Origin: Diplolepis rosae
Taxonomy: Eukaryota; Arthropoda; Insecta; Hymenoptera; Diplolepididae
Direction: 5' to 3'
NCBI GenBank assembly: GCA_030998225.1
Contig: JAPYXD010000678.1
Coordinates: 806,001-870,000, forward strand
Length of the DNA: 64,000 bases
Shown in pieces: positions 34,280 to 46,299 of this stretch. Under the pieces are notes generated by a model. The model was not told the DNA's origin. It worked only from the letters and a program-made list of their open reading frames with translations, and did not search any database. The translations under genes and the position numbers were made by a program. The first letter of the stretch is position 1. Each line of letters begins with the position of its first letter.

Positions 34280-36097
34280 CCCGTGTAGAAATTGCCCTAT
34301 CTTTCCTTATTTGAAGTTGGGTTCTAGTGGGGCCCAGACTAGAATTCCCTCATATAGAAAAAACTGGTAGGGGCCCTGTTAAAACCCGATTAGTATTTCT
34401 AGTATTTCGCTTAAGTATGGAAAATCTATTTGTATCTGGCGGGGCCCCGACTAGAGAATCCCTATTTGTAATATTTGTGGATAAGGTTAGGTCCATTAGA
34501 TACAACATAACCTTTATTCTTTATTCCCATTAAAATTTGATCTTATCTAAGAAAAATGAAGATTTTCTGAACACGATCTTGGATAAGATCAATACTTAAG
34601 AGGAAGCACAACATTTAAAAAAACTTTTTCATAATTTTAACTCGAATTCGCATGTAATTATAATAATCGTATGCGAGCACATATGTGTATGTGTGTGTAT
34701 CTTATTGTGCCGAGGTAATAACAATAACTAAAGAAACTATAATGATAAGTAAATAAGTGTACTATTTTTTTTAATAGTACTTCATTAGTTTGAATTACTT
34801 ATTGAGAACTTTAATGCATAATTTCGTTATGCGATAATTTTCTTGATTCAAAAGTTTCATCATATTTTTGGAATTGAAAAAACTCAAATTTTTTAGATTC
34901 TGAACATACGTTTATTTTACTCTTGAAAACAAAAATTAAAGGAATCATAATCTGTATAAAGTATCACTAATATACAATAATAAAAATTAATACTTCTATA
35001 ATTTTTATAATTCTTTTTATTATGTAATGTTCTTTAATTCAAAAATTTGATCTGTTTCTTTCAAAAATATTTTATTTTATGGAAAATCGATTTAATAATT
35101 AAAAATCTTAAAGATTTTAATAGGAATCATAAATTGGCATAAAATTAAAAAATTCCCGATTACACGGGGCTCATACACTTTTTACACGGCCCTGCAGTAG
35201 TTGTAGGTTATAAGCACTATTTTCTTTCTTGTATTCCAAGCGTGCGCAGCCGAGAGGCTTAGTCGTTAGGTTAGTAATGCGTTAATTATAAGTAGAGAGG
35301 GTTCGAACCCGCAGCGTTAAGAATAATTTTTAATACTACCTAAACGAGCGTTTGTGTAGTGTAGAGGGGAATGTGTGTTTGTAGGTAAGTTTTTGTATAT
35401 AAAAATAGTAAGTTAGAGTCTACTTGAAAGTAAATACAGTTTTGAAATGTTCTAAGAAGAATATTCATCGATTCAACTACTGCTCTTACTTGATTTACCC
35501 CTGTGTTCCTGCGGTTCACTTAACTTCAAAAATTACACTGGGGCCTTTGTAAACTATGGAAAGTAAGTTAAAAAGTAGTCAAACTTACTGAGATTTTTTT
35601 TCGGTGTACGTGTAATGTAAAAGTACTGTCAATTTACTCAGAAAAAAATTGCCTAGCTTGAAAAAAGATTTTTTACTGTGAAAACAGTAAGCTTAACCTT
35701 CCAAGCGAATATCCCTCCGTTGCCGTTAAAAACGGTAAATATTAGAGTCTAAACTCGAATTTCCCCTGTACTTTTTCTTTCAGTGTGGAAAATCGTTTTT
35801 ATTTATTATTTACTCAAAGAGATACCTGAACAAAATTGGTCACGTGACTCTGCTGATATATGCCCTTAAATTCAATGCGGAGGTCCATTAGGGCCCTAAT
35901 GGTGTCCTTTTTTGTAGGTGGGGAAGTGTAAGGGCTGACCTCACTAAACCCCTACTAGAAAATCTAGTAGGGCCCACCTCGACAAAAGCGTTACGTTACC
36001 GACGGGGCCCTGACTAGTTTTCCACGCTAGATCCCGACTAGAGATAGGGCAAACTCGTCGGGGCCCCACTAGACCCCTATCAAAATTTCTACACGGG
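34280..36097. mobile_element. 1.8 kb CCCGTG-ended TIR element, TT duplication
   Basis: Ends CCCGTGTAGAAATTGCCCTA and AAAATTTCTACACGGG, with TT on both sides (34278-34279, 36098-36099). Subterminal GGGGCCCNGACTAG boxes cluster at 34325-34460 and 35880-36075. The centre contains a tRNA-like SINE head (35232-35335) and a fragment GGTCACGTGACTCTGC...CCCTTAA (35839-35869) resembling one end of the GGCCATG family. No transposase recognised. Confidence 0.8.
35232..35335 (+). repeat. tRNA-derived SINE head
   Basis: CAGCCGAGAGGCTTAGTCG and, 50 bp further, GGGTTCGAACCCGC resemble pol III A-box and B-box regions; the B box GGTTCGAACCC is canonical. No 7-bp acceptor stem or full cloverleaf is apparent, so this is a SINE or pseudo-tRNA rather than a tRNA gene. 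A related copy lies at 42190-42300. Confidence 0.6.
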
Positions 36098-36099
36098 TT

Positions 36100-37990
36100 T
36101 TAAACAACTCATTAATTTTAATAGACTTGAATATACAAATGGTAAATTAAAATTAATATATTTGTATATTATAAAAAATTAATGTACATTCATGTCAAAT
36201 GTAATAACTTTTCAATCAAAATATATTAAATTTAACAAACATCGTTAAAACATGTAATGGAAGTTTAATACAGAAATTTCTAACAGTGTAGAATAAAGAA
36301 ATTGTTACCTCTTTGTTACTCGCATCAAATTTTGTAACTCAGTTACTCGCATCCGAGCGAAACTAAACTCACCCTATATTCATAAACAATATGCCATTTT
36401 TTAAAATAAATACTTTCTTATTGTAATTTATAAAAACATTGTTGAATGCGATAAATATGCCACGAAAGATTACATGATATGTTTAATTTTATTTTTTTTA
36501 AAGACATGGAATTGATAGTGGCATGTTTATTGCATTTAACAATTTTTTTATAATTTATACTTAGAAAATAAGAATTTAAAAAAATTATTAGCCTACTAAA
36601 GGACGTCAAAAAGGACGTACAAAAGGACGTCCTTTAGTATCCAAATTTCTGATGTTCTCTTTAACGTGAAAAAGTATTATGACCTTTATGACGTATTTTT
36701 AACGCCATTTTTAACGTGAAAAAGTACGTATTTTTAGACATAACATTTTTAACTGGGAATTCATCAAATCATCCCCTATATATACATTGCATTTTACTAT
36801 GTTGAAGTCATTGAATCACTTTATAGATATTGTTATAAAAAAAATATTATTTTTCAGGCCTTGTTAGTTTTGATATATCAATATATGTATGGGAAATTTG
36901 TGACACCTTCTACATCATGGCTTATTCTCTTCAATCCCTTTCAACTTTATTATGCTAAAACTATTGCAATGTGTAGAGAAAGCCTTTACTAAAAGTTACT
37001 GAAATTTTCAAACTGTTATATTTTATATATTCTTTAAAACTATATACACAGTTGCTTGAGTGAAAATCTCAGCATGCCAGTGACGAAGGGTTTTGATAGT
37101 GGATTTTATCCATTTATTTGTAAAGTGGTCAGCCAAAACGATACGAGTTTCAATTTTATTACTAATCACTCTTTAATTGTTGTAATTAAATTAATATCGA
37201 ACAATATTACTGCCCTGGTTTTTTAATCTACGACTTGAAAATAAAATGTTTATTAGAAGGAAAAATATTGAATGTAGGTGGAAATGACATTTTTTATTAC
37301 TGTACAGATTGAACATACATTTTTTGTATATTTTCTGCTGTTGGTGTTGAAAAAACGAGGAATTGGTTTCTTGCTTGATTAGTAATTCAGTACCATGAAT
37401 TTCATTTATAACTGACGATGGTTTTCTTTTAAAAGTATACGTCCGCCTACTATTTCTTATATATATATAAATGTATAAATAAATATATACATATAATACA
37501 TATACATACATGTATGATAGTAGGCTGGAAATACCTCAGATTTTACAAACCCTGATTTATGATCGTGTCCTTATCTTTTCCTTTTCATTGATGCTTTCAC
37601 ATATACGAATTGAATTACTTGGCGTTTTGCTGTTATCGAGTCCATTACCCAGAAGCCCAATGGGGTTCGAGCGAGCGAATAAGTTGCGTTATCTTCTTGT
37701 TCTGCTCACATTGGTTAGAAAACGATCAATGACGTCTACGTGTCTCCGTGATCAAACCAAAATACCAATAATAATATCTATTTGGGAAATTTATCCTAAT
37801 AATATTATTTCTAAGCTTACAGAGAAATTTTTTTTTAATAGATGGTGGGTTTTGTATAGGAATATCAAAATATAAAGTAGAAAGTCGATCAGGTTATATT
37901 TTTTTATAATCCTGAAAAAATTATACATATAATGTCATGTTTTCTTATTTTTCATCACGTTGATACAGTTATTTAAATACTTTATTTTCT
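36100..37990. other. AT-rich interval with one unrecognised open frame
   Basis: Contains a 121-codon plus frame at 37510-37875 (LRYLLVLLTLVRKRSMTSTC near the middle) that I cannot assign. The ATG lies in a TATACATACATG microsatellite and the C-terminal third is AT-driven, so it is probably fortuitous. Direct repeats of AAAGGACGTNC occur at 36600-36640. Confidence 0.4.
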
Positions 37991-38000
37991 CCATATGACA

Positions 38001-38299
38001 CACTGATAAAGATTAAGTCACCACAACAAAATTGTTTTGTAGATCATGTTTTGTTGGCATTATTAAAATTTAGTTGCAATTACGAAAAACTGATGCATTT
38101 CTATTCAAAATCTCTTCCAAAATTTCTACTCAGGAAGCAATGTCCTCATAACTGTTTATTTATTTGTTTATGAACAAATCAAATGGTTGAAAAAAAATGT
38201 TGTTGGCTTGGAAAAACGTTTTGTAGGCTGTATACTAGTCAAATTTTATTGTTAAGACAATCAAATTTTTGATGGCAAAATCAAACAGTTTTCTTAGTG
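38001..38299. mobile_element. 299-bp CACTG-ended element, CA duplication
   Basis: CACTGATAAAGATTAAG at the left, ACAGTTTTCTTAGTG at the right, CA on both sides (37999-38000, 38300-38301). The interior shares the AACAAAATTGTTTTGT motifs of 7592-9265. Confidence 0.7.
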
Positions 38300-38449
38300 C
38301 AGTACATTTACGGTTTAAAGTACATACGTGGCGAACTCTTTTTCGATATCTTTAATTAATGTTTGTATCCATGCATTTAGTGCGATTACAGTTGACACGA
38401 TTCAATAAACATTTTATAGATGAAAAATTATATCAATACTTATTTGTGT

Positions 38450-39480
38450 TTAACTAAAAAAACTGCCCGATTTGATACTGAAGCTCAAATAAATTTTATA
38501 ATATTGTTCATGTAAATAACATTTCCTCAAAGTTACTAAATTTGTTTTTGATTTCACGTGAAAAAGGAAATTCAATTTACTAAAGGCTCTATCGACCTGA
38601 AGGCTATGAAACAACGAGACCATATGATCGATATGGTGATTATTTTGTCTGTAAACTTTTGTCCATGCAAAATAAGATATTAAGTCCAAAAATTTCTGAG
38701 ATCAAAAAAAGATGCACTAAGTAAGATCTGTTAACTCTTGAATTTTTATAATTATAAAAAATATATTTAAACATTTTTTTTTTATAATTTAAAAAATCAA
38801 AGAGTTGACAGACCTTCCTTAGGGCCTTTTCTTTGATATCACAAATTCTTGAGTTGGTATCTTATTTTGCATGCAAAAAAATTCACAGACAAAATAATCG
38901 CAGTATCGATCATATGGTCTGGTTGTTCCATGGCCTTAAGGAACATATTCTCATCATGACACTCGCGCTTCGCGCTAGATTTTCTGTATACATTTCTGTA
39001 ACTTTCTAATCAATTGCATGATTAAAATAATTTATTTTCTTCCAAATATATATCGAAAAGAAAAAAAAATCGTGGGCTTCCTTCAAGCAAATTATTTTGC
39101 TTTTCAACGCTTATTTTGTATTTCACATATTTTCGATAAAAAATAGAAATTATGAATTTTAATCACATTTTTTAAAAATGAAACTTAAATTATTCATTTT
39201 ATCAGAAAATGTGTCACACAAAATTTGAAGATCATATTGAAACAAACAATTTTGCATTCTTACGTTTTTTTCGTATTTCATATATTATGGTTGAAAAATT
39301 GAATTATAGATTTTCAATAATATTTTTTAAAATTAAAAAGAAAAATATAAGTATATATCTTATGAAAAGTATTGCGATTCAAATTTGTAGATCCCTTTAT
39401 AGCGATCAATTTTGTATTATAACTCTATTTTTATATTTCTTATAATTTTTTAAATAAATTTTTTGTTTAAAGATAAATGA
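38450..39480. repeat. Dispersed repeat R1, copy c (interrupted)
   Basis: Matches copy a around TTACTAAATTTGTTTTTGATTTC and TCATGACACTCGCGCTTCGCG, with a 334-bp TTAA element inserted between. Continues through AT-rich segments shared, in reverse, with copy d. The 78-aa frame at 39209-39445 lies in these segments and is not a gene. Confidence 0.7.
38602..38935. mobile_element. 334-bp GGCCATG-family element inside R1
   Basis: Arms pair almost end to end: GGCTATGAAACAACGAGACC at the left, GGTCTGGTTGTTCCATGGCC at the right, with ATATGATCGAT inward. Flanked by TGAA (38598-38601) and TTAA (38936-38939). The uninterrupted R1 copy a reads AGCCTTAAGAAACAC here, confirming a TTAA target. Confidence 0.85.
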
Positions 39481-39639
39481 TACAATTTTTGGTAAACACT
39501 CTAAATATGGTGTTGTCAGAGCCTCACGTTTACAGTAAGGACGTTTTAGATGCAGTCATGGCAGAAGCATGATTGCTGAAGCACGATTAAAATATACGAT
39601 AGCATTGGTATAAAATTTGAAAGTTTACCCAGCAAATGT

Positions 39640-40150
39640 TTACGTTCTCATCATATGAGATTATGTGAAAAATCACTTTCGGAATTTTCATCAAATCTTT
39701 ACGTTTTGAGGATCCCTGAGTTAGAAAAAACGGTTTTCACGAAACTCTCTGTCTGTCTATCTGGCTATAATAGTAGTAGGCCGTATACTCGAATACTCTC
39801 GATAGAATTATCTGATTGAATTGAAATTTGGCACATTTTTTGAGAACCCAAAAAGAAAGTTCGAGTTCGATGTAACTGGTTAACCAGCCACATCCGACCA
39901 AAATTGTGAAAATAAGAGCATTTTTGGTGTTTTTGAAAAAATAAAAAATTGCAATACTGGTTTCTGGTAGTGTTCATAAATCTCTTTACTCAAATAAAAT
40001 TTTTTGATTAGACCAAAATTAGAAAAGTTACAGTATGTTAAAACTTGTAAAAAGGAAATAACAAAATTCCATGCCTGATTTAAATTTTATGAGATACGAG
40101 GAAAAACGTTATGATATAAAATTGTTCACTATAAAAAGATCTACAAATAT
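39640..40150. repeat. Dispersed repeat R1, head portion
   Basis: GAAACTCTCTGTCTGTCTAT, then ACTCTCGATAGAATTATCTG, then CAGCCACATCCGACCAAAAT, in the same order and orientation as copies b and d. The peptide-like similarity between minus frames at 39765-39977 and 46419-46673 (KCSYFHNFGRMWL) comes from this shared DNA and is not evidence of a protein. Confidence 0.7.
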
Positions 40151-40841
40151 TTTGTTTTATTTTTAATGCAAATGTGGCTCTAATGGATATAAATCTCTTC
40201 TTTGCGTGTAGATGACAGATTCAGGCTCATTAAGATTATGTCTAAGAAGAATATCGAGATTCTCTCGTTGGTTAAAACAATAAGATTCTGCAAATGCTTA
40301 AAATTGATAAAGGATGACTTTATGGTTCAGTATAGAGAGTGGCCACAAGTGGATTATAGACTAGGGCTATGAGTGCGAATGTGACAGCAATATCTCTTCG
40401 CATAAGTTTGTATTTTTCGCACTCATGCATTGAGAGACTTTTCGTTAAAGTAAATGATAAAAATGTATGAAAATTTACTATAATATTGTTTTAAAATGGG
40501 GAAAGCTGAGGTTTTATTACACTTATTCATATTATGGCATCAAAATTCAATATAGTGATAACATTCTTCAAAAAATGTAGAAGAAAAATTAGTATTTTAA
40601 ATACCAAATATTATGAATCTCCATTCGAAAACTTAAGGCCATGTACGTCTTACTTATCCGATCCCTATATTACTGACACTTTTTTTCGCCCTTCGCATTT
40701 CCACATTAATGAACAAATCGACTTAAAACATTGAGGAATTAAGTAAAAATCATCATTAAGTTTTTTAAGAATAATTTTAATAAGTCGAACAGTGAATATT
40801 ATAACCTGGAATGCATATTTGAGAAATTCATACTATAAATA

Positions 40842-42006
40842 TTAGGTGCGCAACTAAGTTCCCGCTGTTTTTTGATTAAAATGCAACTTTATTGTGAAAA
40901 AATGGTTACAAATGAATCATTCAAAGCATTGCCCATCGTCAGCTACAACTTTTGTCCATCTTTTTGGTAGAGCTCGTATACCGTTACGGTAAAAGTGTTC
41001 ATCTTTCGAGGCTATCCACGAATCAATCCATTTTTTGATGTCTTTATATGAGCGGAACTGCTGATCAGCCAGACCATATGCCATCGACCGGAATAAGTAA
41101 TAATCGGACGGCACAATATCAGGGGAATACGGCGGGTGGGGTAGAACTTCACATTTTAGCGTTTCCAGGTAGGTTTTTACGGATTTGGCGACGCGAGGCT
41201 GAATGTTGTCATGCTGTAGAATCACTTTTTCGTGCCTCTACTCGTATTGCGGCCGTTTTGTGCGTAGTGCTCGGCTCAAATGCATCAATTGCGTTCTCTA
41301 CCGTTCCCCATTGATGGTTTCGTTCGGTTACAACACTTCCTAATAAATAAGACCGACCTGGCCCCACCAAATACACAACATAACCTTCGCAGCGTGAATA
41401 TTCGGCCGAGCCGACGACGTACAAACATGACCGGGTAGTACCCATGACTTTCTTCTCTTTGGAGAAGATGGAGAGAACCCTTCCTTTTTTGCCGCTGAAG
41501 CAGTTGTTCACAGGCGAAAAAACGACGCTCAACGTCCCTTGGCTTCAAATCATAAGGAACGTAAGCTCCTCGTTTTTGAATCATTCCCAATGTATGCAAT
41601 CGCTTGGAAATGGCTTAGCGGGTAACTCATAATGCTGAAGCAAGCTTTTCTTGCGTTTGTCATGGATCCTCATCGGGAAATGCCTCCAATCCAGCGTCTT
41701 CGAAGGTTTTTGGCCTTCCTTCACGCGGACGGTCGTCAATATCGAAATCACTGTCTTTAAAGCGACGGAACCAATCAAAGAAGAAAATCAATACTTCCCG
41801 CAAATGACGATTATTTGGCACAAAATCAGACATTTTCACACAACCAAAAGTATATGACGCCAAAACAAAATCACTTATATGTTAATACGGTTTGTTTACC
41901 ATATGTCTAAGATTGGTCCATAACGTTTTGGATAGGTCAAAATCGACCAACACTTACTGCTGGACTCATCTATTGACAAACAGCGGGAACTTAGTTGCAC
42001 ACCTAA
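40842..42006 (-). mobile_element. Near full-length mariner element
   Basis: TIRs TTAGGTGCGCAACTAAGTTC and GAACTTAGTTGCACACCTAA, TA on both sides (40840-40841, 42007-42008), length 1165 bp. It holds one transposase relic on the minus strand. Size and TA target are those of Tc1/mariner elements. Confidence 0.95.
40917..41863 (-). pseudogene. Mariner transposase, multiply broken
   Basis: Cut-and-paste DDE transposase of the mariner family. The N-terminus starts MASYTFGCVKMSDFVPNNRH, followed by helix-turn-helix segments RREGRPKTFEDAG-like and LHTLGMIQKRGAYVPYDLKP (41285-41599). The C-terminal 102 residues are intact: VILQHDN supplies the second catalytic Asp and PHPPYSPDIVPSDYYLF the third, the D34D arrangement of mariners. 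In the reconstructed reading I count about four in-frame stops between 41225 and 41360, stops before 41600 and a frame change near 41450. The segment between KGFS and PKRRKSW is about a dozen codons short, which removes the first catalytic Asp. It cannot make active protein. Its TIRs are still nearly perfect, so it could still be mobilised in trans. Confidence 0.9.
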
Positions 42007-42189
42007 TATGAAGTTGCTAGAAACCTGACGATGCGTAGCAAAAATCGAAACATTCATTTTCGGTTTTTCATATAATTCGTTTCAGAATGTCGTTCGAGTG
42101 CTTCCGTCGTTTTCCGATTGGCTTCGTAGACTCGATCCAAATCTGTCCAATTCAATAGTAGCTTATAAGCGAGATTTCTTTCAGAATAT

Positions 42190-42300
42190 CGCAAACGAGA
42201 ATAGCCGAGAGGCTTTAGGCGTTGAAAATGCGTTTATATAGTTATGTAGATATAGGTAGGTAGGTTAGAGGGTTCAAATTTAAAAGTGATTATGAAATTT
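42190..42300 (+). repeat. Degenerate tRNA-derived SINE head
   Basis: AGCCGAGAGGCTTTAGGCGT and, downstream, GAGGGTTCAAATTT mirror the A and B boxes of the unit at 35232-35335; both are followed by a 3' body of similar composition. A further B-box-like GGTTCGAATCC stands at 18060-18071 without an A box. Confidence 0.5.
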
Positions 42301-43058
42301 CAAATTCAAGCTTGCGATTACAAATAGTGTATCATTGTGTAACTTAAGTATCCAAACATAAATGAGGTATTATTATAATAATTACAGATTAATTTCAGTT
42401 GAGTTTGAAATTTTTGCCACTAATACCTATTTATTATTATAATAATATTTGTGTTCATGTTTCCACTGATACCCTCTCCCTTCTTCTTGGCACCAAACTT
42501 CGTCTTTTTTAAATTCATTCTGCACGTGTTAGAAAACTTTAATATAGTAGATTTCAATATCTCGTAGGTTTTATAACAGTTAATAGAACTTATATTCCAT
42601 TTATTCAAACGAAAATATTAACTTTGCCGCTTGAAAACTTAATTTCTGATACTCAAACCCTGTTTGCCTCATTTTTAAACGATATTTTACTACTATAAAA
42701 CATGATTAATTCTTATGATTTACTCTAACGAAAAGTCTCTCAGTGTAGCCTATTCTGCAACCCATTTGAGGCCGACCTGTATATCTTTACGAAGGAGATC
42801 TACCCCTGAATCTGTTGAGGGTGTATAAGAACTCTTACCATATTTATCACAAATTTTTAAGGAATATGTATATGATTGGAATATGATAAAGTTCATTGAG
42901 TTTTCTATAAACTCTTCGACCCTGAACCACATTTTTATCCAAATTGAAAATATTTTCACCAGAGTAATTATTAATGACATCATCTATAACACGAATAGTC
43001 AGTTATGTTGTTTAAGAACCATGAAGTTTTGTACAGAAAACACATAAAATTATATGTA

Positions 43059-43235
43059 CACTGAAAAAAAATGTATGCAACAAAACTTTTTTTGTTGTCC
43101 TAACAAAAAATTTTGTTTAAGTAACCAAAATTTTATTGATTCAGCAAAATGTTTTGTTGGCACAACAAAAAAAGTTTTATTGCATAATTACCAACAAAAT
43201 AGTTTTGTTGATTTGACAAAATTGTTTTCTCAGTG
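43059..43235. mobile_element. 177-bp CACTG-ended miniature element, TA duplication
   Basis: Starts CACTGAAAAAAAATG, ends TTGTTTTCTCAGTG, TA on each side (43057-43058, 43236-43237). The interior is a run of inverted AACAAAA/TTTTGTT motifs, so it is probably the shortest form of the 7592-9265 family. An open frame of 103 codons (43054-43365) simply reads through it. Confidence 0.85.
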
Positions 43236-43239
43236 TATA

Positions 43240-44934
43240 CCTAATAAAACTCACATCGGTAATAAAAATATCTTTTATACACGTATAAGTCAATATATTT
43301 TACATACAAAGTATATGCACCTCCCACTAAAAAATGGAAAGAAAGCAGCTTGTGATGACAGATAGAAAGTATGCAACTAAAAAAATGCAGATTTTCAGGG
43401 GGTCGTATTAAAAACTTAATTATTATAGTATTTAAAATTTATATTGTAATTAATCATTTCAAAGGTACTAAAGTGTTTTTAGGGATCCTGTACCTTTGCT
43501 AAATGAAATAAAAAACCCGAATTATATATTAAAAATATTTTGGTGATGTTTTGTGATTGCAATAAAGTATTATTTTAATTTATTGCTTAAATCGCTTTAT
43601 TCATGAATAATTAACTTTTATTATGAGGTTAAGGAATTTAATCGATTAAGACTTAGTAAATTATTATTTCGTTGAGTTAAGTACCTTCCTCACGGAATAC
43701 ACATTCGAAAACGAGTTACTTGATTTTATTTTTATTATTTAATACGATTTGCATAAGTGGATATAAAAGTTGAAACGTTTCTATTACGGTTTTTAACACG
43801 CTACTGTAACCATTTTTATGGCAACTCAAAATATGTAAAAATGAGGTTACGTACTTTCTATCTCTTACCGTGAGCTACGTATTTTCTATATATCAGCGCG
43901 AGTTGCGTAGTTTATACAGACACAAAATTACGAAAAGACTGTATACGAAAATTTTTACGTACATATTTTTTCCGAGTATTTGTTAATAGGAATTGCGTAC
44001 TATCTATTTGTTATCGTGGGTTGCGTGTTATATTTTAGGACCTAATATGGGTATAAGCATCTTAATATACATATTCTTGTATATATAGGTACTGTTAGAA
44101 AAAACTGCATATGTATTATATGAAGTCATTTTGCATCAACCAAATGTCAAACTTAATACAAAATACTATCAAATTTAATATTAGTGTAACAATTTCAATA
44201 TTTGTGTAGATTTTAATATTTTAGCATAGATATTAATTTTAGCTAATGTTTAAGATTATTAAAATTAAAATACATTTGTGTAAACATTAATTTGCCTTTG
44301 TAAATTAAAACCAATAATATTTTTACAGCGTACTTCTATAACATTTCTTAATTATATTCTGTGGTTATACAACACAGTTACAAAATTTAATGTACATATA
44401 CATGAAGATTAAGGTTCAGTGCATTAAACTTAATGTGCATACATGGATAAATGTTTTAATACGCACATTAAAAAAAGTTTTAACTTTTAAGACTTTTCTA
44501 AGATTATGAAATATTGGAGTATACTTGCCTTAGAAAGAAACATAATATATTAAAAACTTTTGTGAAATATTATTATATTATGTTACTTCAGATAATTTTT
44601 AGTGATCTCAAACTTCTATTATTAAAGTAACCTGCTAAACTTGCACATCACTGTAAAGGAGCATGGATCGATAAATATTTATAGGATATACCTATATTAA
44701 CTATACCCAATTGACTGAGTGGAACAAATACGAAGGGTTCAGAGGAAAAGAAGGCTCAGTCATAATCTGACTACTTTTAGATTGAAGGTTGACGTTGTGC
44801 TATACTGAATGCCCATTGATAATTAATTCCGTTTTAAATCACAACTATAATTGAGCAAATAAAAGACTGAAATCTTTTCGTTAAAACCCCACAGTGGTTT
44901 GACTTTAGTAGTTGATCAACATTTGATTAGAATA
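43240..44934. other. AT-rich, nothing recognised
   Basis: No inverted ends or coding remnants seen. GTGAGCTACGTATTTTCTAT-like phrases recur loosely at 43850-44040. Confidence 0.5.
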
Positions 44935-44936
44935 TA

Positions 44937-45416
44937 CACTGGGAAAAAAAACATGGTGAAATCAACGGGAAGGAGTCCCGTCGCCAATTTCACGTTGGCG
45001 TAGCGTTGCTCTCCCGTTGAATCGCCGGTGCTATTCAACGTTGCACTGACGGTAGAGCCAACGTTAAATCACCCAAAAATGATCAGCTGTGGCAATACTC
45101 GCGATTGTTCTTTTCAGTTCTTTTGTTTTCCTAATAAATGTTTTCCTAATTATATATTGGTATTTAAAAGCAAAGCACTGCCAATTTCATTATGGATATG
45201 AAATTGCGTCATCGTGTAATATTTTTAAATTACACGGCGTTCCAGCGTTAACATTCCCGGTGAATTAACGGGGCTGACATAGTTGGATTAACGTGAGTTT
45301 TCAACGCTACATTGACGGTGGCAGCACGTTAACCTAACGTTGTAAAGGCGCCGATGCTCCTTCCCGTCAATGCAACGGGAATTTCCGGATAACCTGACGG
45401 TTTTTTTTTCCCAGTG
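44937..45416. mobile_element. 480-bp CACTGGG-ended element rich in AACGT, TA duplication
   Basis: Ends CACTGGGAAAAAAAA and TTTTTTTTTCCCAGTG, TA on both sides. Both subterminal thirds are GC rich for this window and repeat AACGT/ACGTT and CAACGGGA motifs about 20 times, while the centre is AT rich. No coding sequence. Confidence 0.85.
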
Positions 45417-45419
45417 TAC

Positions 45420-46299
45420 GTGTGACTTCTCAACCAAAACTTTTCGAGTAGAATACATTATAGAGTATTTGAAGTGACGATTTTCATTGTTATATACCCG
45501 CCCATCTCCCTATTACTTATATTGAAACTCAGGTTGCCATATACATATAAATATATTTAATACCTATGAATAAAATCATAGGAAAAAAATGAAAATCAGA
45601 AGAATATATGTTTGATTGTCGGAAAATAGAAATAATTAACAACTGAGAGAGAAGAGAGCACTTAAGAATATAGGAGTCATTTTGAAACTTCATGATGCCC
45701 CCTTATTTCTCCTAGTAATCATTTCTCTTTTCCAGTGTAATCATTATTATCTTTTTGATCTCCATTTTTTTCCACATACAACCATTAATATAAAGAGATT
45801 TATTACATAGTCTAGATTAAGTTACTACCTACATCTTAGGTAAAACTGAGAAAAATATCCAATTTTCGGATAATACATAAATTTAGGTATTATATGCATA
45901 TATTAACAATCATTATATAATTTATATCAAAATGTATATATATACATACCTGTTTTACAATTAAATTACAAAGTTTGTGTTTTTCATTAAGACAATGATG
46001 TAACAAGGAGAGCTTAATTTTGATGATCCAATTACTTTGAGTGACTATTTGATTGTGAAGATCCAATTACGAGTTTCCTGGTGAGATACGAGATTCCTAT
46101 ACGCAACATCTGCATAAATGTATAGGTGGCATGTACTTCGTAGGGCTCACAAGGGGTACTCACCTCGACCTATGAATTTTGCACACGTGTTATTTTTCAA
46201 GTTACTACTTAATACTTTCTTATCTTCTAATTTCTCACTTCTAGAGTATTATTATTAATTTGTTTACATACAAGCAGCAACTTCTCTTACACTTTACAT
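45420..46299. other. AT-rich, nothing recognised
   Basis: No structure beyond simple AT tracts and ATATATACATAC-type microsatellite. Confidence 0.5.

Noticed and set aside
35232..35335. Functional tRNA gene
   Set aside because: Good B box but no acceptor stem pairing or cloverleaf; a second diverged copy has the same downstream body, which fits a SINE.
41048..41857. Plus-strand open frames across the mariner at 40842-42006
   Set aside because: They are opposite-strand readings of the transposase relic; the minus strand carries the recognisable motifs.
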